The notes beneath the pieces are model-generated. The model worked only from the letters and a program-made list of their open reading frames with translations, did no database searches and had not been told where the DNA came from. The position numbers and the translations under genes are program-made. From Selenomonas sputigena_A (GTDB lineage Bacteria; Bacillota; Negativicutes; Selenomonadales; Selenomonadaceae), in contig NZ_CP194411.1 of the NCBI RefSeq assembly GCF_051603425.1, positions 2,537,283 through 2,601,282 on the forward strand: DNA of 64,000 bases. Direction: 5' to 3'. Positions 1 through 12,000 of this stretch are shown in pieces (position 1 is the stretch's first letter; each line of letters opens with the position of its first letter).

Positions 1-3000
1 AAGAGTATTGTCCACGAGCTCTTTATCTGTTCCGGACGTTGCCTCCGTATTGAGACCCGTGTTGTCCGTCGTCAGCGTGATGGCGCTGCCTACCGCTGCA
101 TTCTTGATGCGGAAGTCGCCGCCGATCATCGTCGTCGGCGTCGCAGCCTCGTGTGCATAGAATACGCGTGCATGGCCGCTGTAGTTGTCAATCGTGATAT
201 CCTTGTCATTCTTCTGGAAGATCACACCCGCATGTGCGTTGTCGCTGCCGCCCGTGAAGTTTGTCAGACGGCTGCCCGTAAAGCCTACTGGCGAAGCCGC
301 GCCGTATTGCTGATTCTGCCATACAGCACCATTCTGCAGCCAGAGGTTGAGCGTGCCGTCACCAAACGCAAGCCCGTGGAGGTAGGATGTACCGTCCGTA
401 AGAGCCGCATCTACCCGGCTTGCCGCATCTTTCGCGACAATATCGCCGTCGAGCGTAACCTTGCTGCTGCCGGCAATATCGTTCTTGACATTGACATTGA
501 TGCGGCCGTTGTTCTGCGCATAGAGCGTCGCCGCATCCTCGGAAGCGGCATTCGTCTTCGCGCTGAGACCATCCAGTGTCACCGTACCGCCAAAGGCCTG
601 CACGGCCTTGCTGACCTTCGTGCCGTCGACCTCGATTTCCGTCATACCGGCGATATTCGTCACAGAATTGCCCGTAGTACGGATACCCCAAGCGGACTGC
701 AACGGAGCGACCGAAGTCGTATCGTTCACCAGAAGCTTCAGCGTCTTCGCCTTGATATCAAGGGTCTGTCCATCATTTGCGATAGCAGCTGCTTCCTTGA
801 CACTTGCTCTCCTGCCGCCGCTCTTGACGGTCAGTACGCGCTCTGCGGCATCAATATGCACATCCGCATTCGGCTTGATTGCCCCCCGATTCATATCCGA
901 ATTGTTTTGATACGTAATCGTCGAGTCTTTCGTAAAACGATATGTGCCGTCTACCTGCTTGACATTCGCATCGACATATTCCTGATCGGTCGTACCGAAG
1001 ATTCTTGTCGTAAACTCCGTCTTCGTCTGTCCGTCCTCTGCAGGCGTATAGACATAGCTGCCCTGTCCGCTCGTCCCGTCGAATGTAATATCCTCAATGC
1101 GCTTGCTGGCGGCCGAGGTCGTCAGGCCTTCAGCGATCTCCGCCTTGCCCGTGAGATTCCTCTCTCCCGTCGTATAGGCCGTATACCAGAGCTTGTTGGC
1201 AAGCGCATTGAGCGTCGCGCTGACAAGGTTCTTGTCCGCCGCCGCTGTCGACTCCGTATTGAGACCGACGCTGTCCGTCACCATTTTGACGAGACTTCCT
1301 GCCGCCGCCTTGCCGATTGTCAGCTTGCCGCCGTAGATCGTCGTCGGTGACAACGCGTCATGGCGATAGAGCATCGTCGTCGAGCCGTTGAACTCATCAA
1401 TCGTGAGATCGCCTGTCTCGCCAAGTCCCTTCTCCTCAATGGAGGAGGAACCCGTCTGTACGGGAGCGCCGCTCAGGCTGTTGCTCGAAGCGAGGAAGCG
1501 GTTCGTTCCCGTCATATCGATGAAACCGCCGCTGCCTGTGAAATATTTGACTCTGCTGATTGCCGGGTTGTTGCTCTGATCCTTCTGCTCCTGCGTGATG
1601 GCATTGTGCCAAATCGCGCCGTCGGAAAGCTGAAGCTGCAGTTTTTGCCCAACATTGAAACCTGTCCAGCTCGTGCCTTCGCCGCTCATCTCCATTTTCA
1701 TGGAACCGTTGGAGAAACCCTTCCAGTAGGAACCGTTCTTCATGAAGAGGTTGACCGCGCCGAGCTGTCCCGGCGTTACGCCGTAGCCGCTCGTATCAGC
1801 ATAGTTGCCGATCCAATGCGAATCCGCCGTGGAGAGACCGACGGAGACGCGCCCCTTCGTGCCCATGCCGCCATTCGTGACGATGTCACCTTCGATGACA
1901 GCGCGGTTCGTGCCTGCACCGTTGGCGAGGCCGTCCGCATCCTTCGTGACGTTGAAATTGACCGTGCCGTAGTTGGCCGAAACAAATTCACCATAGGCAC
2001 GAATCGCAGCCCATGCGCCGTTGATGGCTCGAATGGAACCGCCGCCGATATCGATGGTCGAAGCGACAGCACTGACCGCTTCATTGGCGCCCTTGCCGTT
2101 TGCCGCATCATTTCCGTCTGCCAGCACATCGACAAGACCGTCGATGGTGATGTTCGACTCGACGCCCGTCACGCCGTTCATCGACTTGATGACGGCAACA
2201 TTCGTCTTATAGTTTCCGTTGGCACGAACCTTGAGCACCTTATTCTCAAGATCGCTGCCGCCGTTCTCGATATGAATCGCACCGCCGCCGTTGACAAAGA
2301 GCGTCGCCGTCTGCCCGCCGCCTGTGCTCTCCGCATCGATGGAGATGGCACCGGCATTCTTGATGTTGACTTTGGAATCCTTGCCGATTGCCGTGATTCC
2401 CGTCGTGCTGACATCCGTCACAGTCTTGATCGCGAGGTTTTTGCCATTTAGATTGATGTCGAGGTTTTTTCCTGTACTGGCGTTCGATACAGCTGCACTG
2501 ATATTGCTCATCCACGCGCCCGCCGCAATCAAATCCTTGCCGGTGGTAATGGTGGAATCCTTCGTGAAAATGTACTGCCCGTCCGGCTTGCGGACGCCGG
2601 CATTCGTGTACGGAGTATCATGCACCTCATCCCCCGTGATGGCGGTGGTGAAATCGGTATCCGTCTGAGAAGCCGGCGGATCAATCAGCGGCGTATAGAT
2701 ATAGCCGCCCCTGCCCGTCGTCTCATCAAATGTGATATCCCCCATGCGCTTGCTGGCAGCCGACGTCGTCAAGCCTTCGGCAATCTGCACCTTGCCCGCG
2801 AGGCTGCGTTCACCCGTCGTATAGGCTGTATACCAAAGCTTGTTGGCAAGGGAGTTGAGCGTTGCACTTACGAGATTTTTCTCCGCCGTTGCTGCCGATG
2901 CTTCCATATTGAGCCCGGCATTATCCGTGATCAGCGTGATGCTGCTGCCGCCCAAGGCTTTTCCGATAACGATATCGCCGCCTTTGATATTCGTCGGCGT

Positions 3001-6000
3001 CACGGAATCGTGGGCAAAGAACACCTTCGTATAACCGTGATAATTGTCGATGGTGATATTTTTATCGTCATTCTGGAAAATCACCCCGGCCCGATCTGGC
3101 TCAGACCCGCCAACAAAATGGCTTATATGGCTTCCCGTGAAGCCTGTCGGCAAAAGCGCGCCCTGTTTCCCGTTCTGCCAAACAGCACCCTGCTGCAGCC
3201 ACATATTGATCGTCCCATCGCCATAGGCAAATCCCTTGAAATGGGAAGCCTCTCCGCGAAGACCGACTTCCACGCGACTGGCCGCATCCTTTGCTGCAAT
3301 ATTGCCGTCAAGCGCAACTGCACTATCACCGGCATTTTCACCCTTCACGTTGACGCTGATACGCCCGTCATTTTGTGCAAACAGCGCGGCTGCATCCTCG
3401 GAAGCGGCATTTATCTTGGCACTAAGGCCTTCCAGCGTCACCGTGCCGCCAAAAGCCTGTACGGCCTTGCTGCTCTTCGTGCCGCCGACATCGATTTCCG
3501 TCATGCCGGAGATATTCGTCACAGAATTGCCCGTGGTACGGATGCCCCATGCAGACTGCAGCGGAGCGACCGAAGTCGTATCGTTTACGAGAAGTTTCAG
3601 CGTCTTCGCTTTAATATCAATCGTCTTTCCATCATTTGTAATGGCAGCGGACTCCTTAACACTTGCTGTTCTGCCACCGCTCTTGACCGTCAGTACGCGA
3701 TCTGCGGCATCAATATGCACATCTGCGTTCGGCTTGATGGCCCCCCGATTCGTATTCGAAGCATTTTGATACGTGATGCTTGAATCCTTTGTGAAATGAT
3801 ACGTACCGTCAGACAACCGTACATTCGCGTCGATATACTCCTGATCCGAGTCTGTACCGAAAATGCGCGTCGTGAACTCTGTCTTCGTCTGCTCGGGATC
3901 GACGGCAGGCGTATAGACATAGCTGCCTTGTCCGCTCGTCCCATCGAATGTGATATCCCCAATGCGCTTGCTGGCGGCAGAAGTCGTCAGGCCTTCGGCG
4001 ATTTCCGCCTTGCCCGTGAGATTCCTCTCGCCCGTCGTATAGGCCGTGTACCAGAGCTTGTTCGCGAGCGCATTGAGCGTCGCGCTGACAAGGTTCTTGT
4101 CCGCAGCTTTTGCCGATCCTGTATTGAGTCCCGTGCTGTCTGTCGTCAGCGTAATAGCACTGCCCGCCGCTGCGTTCTTGATGCGGAAGTCGCCGCCGAT
4201 CATCGTCGTCGGTGTCGAAGCCTCATGCTCATAGAACACACGCGTATAACCGCTGTAATTGTCAATCAAGATGTCTTGGTCGTTCTTCTGGAAGATTGCC
4301 CCCGCATGGCTGGCGTCATTGCCACCCTGCAAAGAAGTGAGTCGGCTGCCTGCAAAGGTGTAGTCGTAATCCTTCCCAAGCCCATCGGCCTCTTTATCCG
4401 GCACCGAATAGCCATACTGCTCATTGTTCCATACAGCGCCGTTCTGCAGCCAGAAATTAATCTTTCCTTTGCCAAAGGCCAAACCATTCAAACCGGAATT
4501 TTGGTTCACCATAGCAATATCGATACGGCTTGCTTCTCCCATAGCTCCGACATTGCCGTCCAGCTTCACAAGATTATCGCCTGCCACGCCGTTCTTGACG
4601 TTGGCAAAGATCTGTCCCGACGTGCCGGCGAGGAGCGTCTGCGCTTCGTTATAAGGAGCGACCTTTGCTTTCAGGCCTTCCAGCGTAACCGTTCCATCCT
4701 TCGCTTCCACAGCCCGACTTGAAGTATAACCAACAGCCTCTATTTCCGTCATGCCGGAGATTGTGGTTGTCCCGCTCTCATGCAGGATCCCCCAGGAATA
4801 TTCAGGATAGCTTTCTTCAGTTTCGTTTGCCAACAAGCGAAGCTTGCCTGCCTTGATGTCAAGTTTCTTGCCGCTGTTCTTGATTGCTGCCGTCTTTCCG
4901 TCATTATCGGTATTGGTTGCAACCTCAAGCGTATGATCCGACGCATCAATCTTCACATCTTCCAATGGTCGAATAACACCGGCCTTCTCCTCATCCGCAT
5001 TTGTATAGCTGATGCGGGAATCCTTCGTGAAGCGGTACGTGCCGTCTGCCTGGCGGACATTCGCATCGATGTACTCCTGATCCACATCCGTACCGAGGAG
5101 ACGCATCGTGAATCCCGTCTTCGTCTGCTCATTGCCCGGCGTCGGAGGAGCAACATTCCCATAGCGACCCTGTCCGCTCGTCTCGTCGAACGTGATATTC
5201 TCGATACGCTTGCTGGCGGCGGAAGTCGTCAGGCCTTCGGCGATCTCCGCCTTGCCCGTGAGATTCCTCTCGCCCGTCGTATAGGCCATATACCAGAGCT
5301 TGTTGGCAAGCGCATTGAGCGTATTGTCTACAAGCGTTTTATCCGCTCCGGAAGTCGCTTCTGTATTGAGGCCCGAATTGTCCGTCGTCAGCGTGATGGC
5401 GCTGTCTGCCGCCGCCTTGCCAATCTTGAGCGCACCGCCCTTTATCGTCGTCGGCATCGAAGTGTCATGCTCGTAGAACACGCGCGTATGGCCGCTGTAA
5501 TTGTCGATCGTAATGTCTTCATCGGCAGCCTGTCGGATTACTCCGGCATGTCCTGCATCACTGCCGCCCGTCAGGGAAGTCAGCCGACTTCCTGCATAAG
5601 TATAGCCATAGCCTTGCCCGAAGTCGTTTTCACTTTCATTCGGTACCATACTGCCATATCTATTATTGGACCATTCCGCACCGTTCTGCAGCCAAAAGTT
5701 GATCTTTCCCTTGCCAAAGGCGAGACCATTCAGATTGGAGCCTTCTTTTACCATGGCGATGTCAATCCGGCTTGCTTCGCCCATGGCTCCGACATTTCCA
5801 TTTATATTCACGGAACTGTCTCCCGCAATACCGTCCTTGGCGTTGATATTGATCCGCCCTGTCGTGCCGGCCAAGATAGCCGTGGCTTCTCCATCCGGGG
5901 ACAAAAACGCCTGCAGTCCCTCCAGCGTCACTGTTCCGGCTTCAGCTTCCACGGCGCGGACGGACGGTGCACTCGTTACACCGATTTCCGTCATCCCGGA

Positions 6001-9000
6001 AATATTGATCGTTCCGCTTTGATTGAGAATGCCCTTTGCTCTATGAGACGGAGCGTGCGCATTCATATTTACAAACAGGTTGGTCTTGTCGGCTTTTATA
6101 TTGATATTCCTGCCATCATTTTTGATTGCCGCGGCTTCCTCTGTCGCCGGCGGCATTATGTTCGTATTGACAGTAAGGACATGCCCGGAAGCATCGATAT
6201 TGACGTCTGCTTCCGGTGCGACAGCTCCGGCGCCTGTATCCGTCACAGTATCATACATGATGGTCGAGTCTTTCGTAAAGCGATATGTGCCGTCTGCCTG
6301 CCGAACATGCGCGTCAATATATTCCTGATCCGCGGTCGTACCCAAAATACGTTTCGTGAATTGCGTCGTCGTCTGTCCTTCTGCCTCCGGCGTATAGACA
6401 TAGCTGCCCTGTCCGCTCGTCCCGTCGAACGTGATATCCTCGATGCGCTTGCTCGCAGCGGAAGTCGTCAGGCCCTCGGCGATCTCCGCCTTGCCCGTGA
6501 GATTCCGCTCGCCCGTCGTATAGGCCGTGTACCAGAGCTTGTTGGCGAGTGCATTGAGCGTTGCACTAACAAGGTTCTTGTCCGACGCCGCTGTCGATTC
6601 CGTATTGAGACCTGCGCTGTCCGTCGTCAGCGTAATGGCGCTGCCCGCCGCCGCGTTCTTGATGCGGAAGTCGCCGCCCTTTATCATCGTCGGCGCTGCA
6701 GCATCATGCGCATAGAATACGCGCGTATGGCCGCTGTAGTTATCGATCGTGATGTCCTTATCGTTCTTCTGGAAGATCGCGCCCGCACGGGAAGCGTCGC
6801 TGCCGCCCGCGAGGTTCGTCAGATAGCTGGCAAATCCTGCCGGCTGAGTCGTGTACTCCTCATTATGCCAAGCGGCGCCATTCTGGAGCCAGAGATTGAG
6901 CGTCCCAACGCCGGAGATAAGCCCTTTGATGTACGACGTTCCGGTCGTAAGCGCAGCATCCACACGGCTGCCGGACTCCCTGACGGTAATATTGCCATCG
7001 AGCATGACTTCGCTGCTGCCGACCGTGCCGTCCTTGACATTGACGTTGATGCGTCCGTCGCCCTGTACATCGAGCGTCACCGCATCTTTTATAGCAGCAT
7101 TTGCCTTGGCACGGAGGCCTTCCAGCGTCACCGTGCCGCCAAAAGCCTGGATCGCCTTGCTGTGCTCTGTGCCGCCGACATCGATTTCCGTCATGCCGGA
7201 AATATTCGTCGTACCGCCCGTAGACAAAATGCCCCAGGCCGTTTGCAGAGGAGCGACCGAAGTCGTATCGTCCACGAGGAGCTTCAGCGTCTTTGCCTTG
7301 ATATCAAGCGTCTGTCCATAATTGGCGATGGCAGCACCTTGTGTAACGCTCTCTATTCCATTGCCACTCTTGAGCGTCAGGACGCGATCTGCGGCATCGA
7401 TGTTAACCCCCACGCTCGGCATGATTGCCCCACGGGCTCCACTCTTTTGATTTTGATACGTGATGGTCGAGTCTTTCGTGAAGCGATACGTGCCGTCTGC
7501 TTGACGGACATTTGCATCGATGTACTCCTGGTCTGAATCCGTACCGATGAGCTGTTTCGTAAACTCCGTCGTCGTCTGCTCCGTGCTCGGCGGGGTCGGC
7601 GAGGTCGTCGTATAGCTGCCCTGCCCTGTTGTGTTGTCAAACGTGATGTTTTCGATACGCTTGCTGGCAGCGGAAGTCGTCAGGCCTTCGGCGATCTCCG
7701 CCTTGCCCGTAAGATTTCTCTCTCCCGTCGTATAGGCCGTGTACCAGAGCTTGTTCGCAAGCGCATTGAGTGTATTGTCCACAAGCGTCTTATCCGCTCC
7801 GGAAGTCGCCTCCGTATTGAGGCCGGAATTGTCCGTCGTCAGCGTGATGGCGCTGCCAGCCGCTGCATTCTTGATGCGGAAGTCGCCGCCTTTTATCGTC
7901 GTCGGCGCAGCAGCGTCATGCTCATAGAATACGCGCGTATGGCCGCTGTAGTTGTCAATCGTGATATCCTTGGCATTGTTCTGGAAGATCGCGCCGGCAT
8001 TAGCTGCAGCATCGCCGCCCTGCAAAGAGGCAAGATGGCTGCCCAGCCACTTGTCCGTGGCGCTGGATCTCTGTTCATTCGTCCATCGCGCACCATTCTG
8101 CAGGGTCAGGTTGAACTGACCGACATCATGTGCCGTGAAGCCGCCGGAGCCGAAATCTGCTCGATCGACATCATACGTTGCCGCACCTGTCCAGGAAGAA
8201 TCTGCCGTCGTCAAAGAGACGTTCAGCGTGCCCTTCTTTTCAAAATCCACAAGCTGACCGCCGCTGTATTCAACCGTCTTCTTTCCGTACTCACGCGTGA
8301 CATACATATCGCCCGTGATATTCGTCTTTCTGTTCCCACGGACGCCCTCGGGTGTGTTGATGTTCACCGTGCCCTTTTCAGCATGGACGGCATAGTACTG
8401 CTTCGTGTGATCGGCATCCTCGGCAGCCGAAATCGTGCCGCCGCCGACATCGATCACGCTGTCCGCGCCGACCGTCTGCAGTACGCTGCCCTTGATGTTC
8501 TGAATATCGACATTTCCCTTGACCGTGATCTTGGTCTCATCGCCTGTCGTTTTGAGCGCAGCCAGATTGCGCCCGTCGTCTGCACCCTTGTTTTTCGTGT
8601 CCACGCGATCAGCCCGTATGGACTGCACAGTGAGATCGCCGTCGATCGTGACATCGCTCGGGGAACCAATGGTACCGGATGTCTGAATCGCCGTCGCATT
8701 GTATCCCTTTGCATGAACATCCTCGATGACGACAGGTCCCTGAATATAGATATGGGAATTTGCCTCAGTCTGGATGCCGGTAGCCGCACGCGTATCCGTA
8801 TTCGATGCCTTGATGGTCAGCGCCTTTTCTTCGCCGCTGTTCACAATTCGGATGCTCTTGTTGTTGCCGCCGTAAATTGCGCTGGAAATCTGGTTCTTAC
8901 TGTTTGCCTCAAGGTGCAGACTATGACCGTTCATATCGACGACCATCGGATGCTGCTTATCGTATGCAGTATTATCCGTGTAGAGCGCGGAGACAATGCG

Positions 9001-12000
9001 GTTGCCCTTGGCATTCGGCTGTGTAGCAATCGCCTGGCGATCATAGGTCAGTGTCTCGGATTCCGTAATCGGATCAGTCGTCACTTCCGAAGCTGGCGTA
9101 TAGACATAGCTGCCCTGTCCGCTCGTCTCATTGAACGTGATGTCCTCGATGCGCTTGCTGGCAGCCGATGTCGTCAAGCCTTCGGCGATCTCCGCCTTGC
9201 CCGTGAGATTCCTCTCTCCCGTCGTATAGGCCGTGTACCAGAGCTTGTTGGCGAGCGCATTGAGCGTCGCGCTGACACGGTTCTTTTCCGACGCCGCTGT
9301 CGACTCCGTATTGAGACCTGTGCTGTCCGTCGTCAGCGTAATGGCGCTTCCTTCTGCCGCGTTCTTGATCCGGAAGTCTCCGCCGATCATCGTCGTCGGC
9401 GTCGCGGCATCATGCGCATAGAACACGCGCGCATGGCCGCTGTAGTTATCGATCGTGATGTCCTTATCGTTCTTCTGGAAGATCGCGCCCGCACGGGAAG
9501 CGTCGCTGCCGCCCGCGAGGTTCGTCAGATAGCTGGCAAATCCTGCCGGCTGAGTCGTGTACTCCTCATTATGCCAAGCGGCGCCATTCTGGAGCCAGAG
9601 ATTGAGCGTCCCAACGCCGGAGATAAGCCCTTTGATGTACGACGTTCCGGTCGTAAGCGCAGCATCCACACGGCTGCCGGACTCCCTGACGGTAATATTG
9701 CCGTCGAGCATGACTTCGCTGCTGCCGACCGTGCCGTCCTTGACATTGACGTTGATGCGTCCCGTGCCCTGTACATCGAGCGTCACTGCATCCTTTATAG
9801 CAGCATTCGCCTTGGCACGGAGGCCTTCCAGCGTCACCGTGCCTCCATAAGCTTGAATCGCCTTGCTGCGCTCCGTACCTGCTACATCGATTTCCGTCAT
9901 GCCGGAGATATTCGTCGTACCGCCCATAGACAAAATGCCCCAGGCAGTCTGCAACGGAGCGACCGAAGTCGTATCGTTCACGAGGAGTTTCAGCGTCTTC
10001 GCCTTGATGTCAAGCGTTTTTCCGGAATTAGCGATAGCAGCGCCTTGCGTGACGCTCGCGATCCCGCTGCCATTCTTGATCGTCAGGACGCGATCTGTTG
10101 CATCGATGTGAACATCCTCATTCGGTATAATTGTGCTGCGGAGCCCACCCTGGTCGTTTTGATACGTGATGGTCGAGTCCTTCGTAAAGCGATATGTGCC
10201 GTCTGCCTGACGAACATTCGCATCGATGTATTCCTGATCCTCATCCACACCGCGGAGACGCGTCGTGAAATCCGTCTTTGTCTGCTCCGTGCTCGGCGGA
10301 GTCGGCGAGGTCGTCGTATAGCTGCCCTGCCCTGTTGTGTTGTCAAACGTGATGTTTTCAATGCGCTTGCTGGCCGCAGAAGTCGTCAGGCCTTCGGCGA
10401 TTTCCGCCTTGCCCGTGAGATTTCTCTCTCCTGTCGTATAGGCCGTGTACCAGAGCTTGTTCGCGAGCGCATTAAGCGTATCGTCCACGAGCTTCTTGTC
10501 CGCTCCCGACGCTGCCTCCGTGTTCAGGCCGCTGTTGTCCGTCGTCAGCGTGATGATGCTGTCCGCAGCCGCCTTACCAATCTTCAGCGCACCGCCGATG
10601 ATCGTCGTCGGTGATGCAGCATCATGCGCATAGAATACGCGCGTATGACCGCTGTAGTTGTCAATCGTGATATCCTTGTCATTCTTCTGGAAGATCACGC
10701 CCGCATGGGCAGCATCATCGCCGCCCTTGAGGGAACGCAGCTGGCTTCCTGTGAATTTCGCCGCAGTGAGCGCGTTCTTTCGCGTATTGTAATCTTCATT
10801 CGTCCAAACTGCGCCATTCTGCAATGTCAGCGCATTGCCTTTCGCCTCGCCGTTCTGCTGAGGACTGACCGGAAGACCGAATTCCTCGTCTTCATCTTCA
10901 TCCTCACCGCCGCCGCTTAAGGCCACTTTTTGCATGACGCCGTTCAGGGCAGACTGCTCCGTCGTCAGCGATATATCGGTATTTCCTTCCTCACCCGTCT
11001 GAACATTGCCGTTGATGACCACCTCGTGGCTGCCGTCGTTGTTGACCGTGACCGTACCGTTGCTGTTGCTGATGGCCCAGGCGCCTTCCGTCGAGTCCTT
11101 GTTCAGCTCTACATGCAGCCCGTCCGCTTCAATCGCCGCACCTCGGCTCGTGACAAGCCCCTGCGCAGTCTGGCTGCTCTGTCCCTCGATATCGAGATCG
11201 CCCTTGATCGTGACCGTCGAGCCGTCCTGATTATTGCGTATGCCAAAAGCACGGCTGTTGCTGCTCTTTACGTCGATCTTCAGAGTGTCCGCCGTGATCT
11301 TGATGCCATCCTTGCTGTTGTTGTCCACGCCGAGGGTGAAGTTGCTGCCGTCGCCGATCAAGGTCAGCTTATGCCCGCTTGCATCGACATTGAGCGGCTG
11401 TTTCGGATACGTTGCTGCCGCGATAATGCCGTCGTGGGAACTTCTGCGAATCGTCGTGTCCTTCGTGAACTTGTAATTGCCGGGCGACGGCTCGACATTG
11501 GCCTCCTTGTACTCAGCAACTTCCTTTTGCGTGAGCTGCGAGGTGAATTCCGTCTTCGTCTGCTCCGTGCTCGGCGGAGGCGTCGTGCCGCCCGTGTAGC
11601 TTCCCTTCTCGTTGCCGAAGGTGATGTCCCCCTTGATGGAGGACGTCGTCAGGCTTTCACCAATCGAGAGCTTGCCCGAAAGCTTGTTCTCGGAAAAACT
11701 CTTGTACGTCAGCTTGTTGGCAAGCGCATTGAGCACCGCATTCTGATTGCCTGTAGTCACGCCGGCGCCGTCGGTAAAGAGCGTAAAGACATTCTCAGTG
11801 TCTGCCTTCGCCTTGTTGATGATGATGTCGCCGCCCTTAAAGAGCGCCGGCTCAGCCGCATCATGAGTATAGATTGCCGCCGTATGGCCGCTGTAGTTTT
11901 CAAGTACGAGCGGATTTATGCTCTTCTGGTAGATGATGCCGCGCTGTGCTTCCGTTGCACCGCCAACGAAGTTCGTGACGCGGCTCTGCGCATTATAAAA

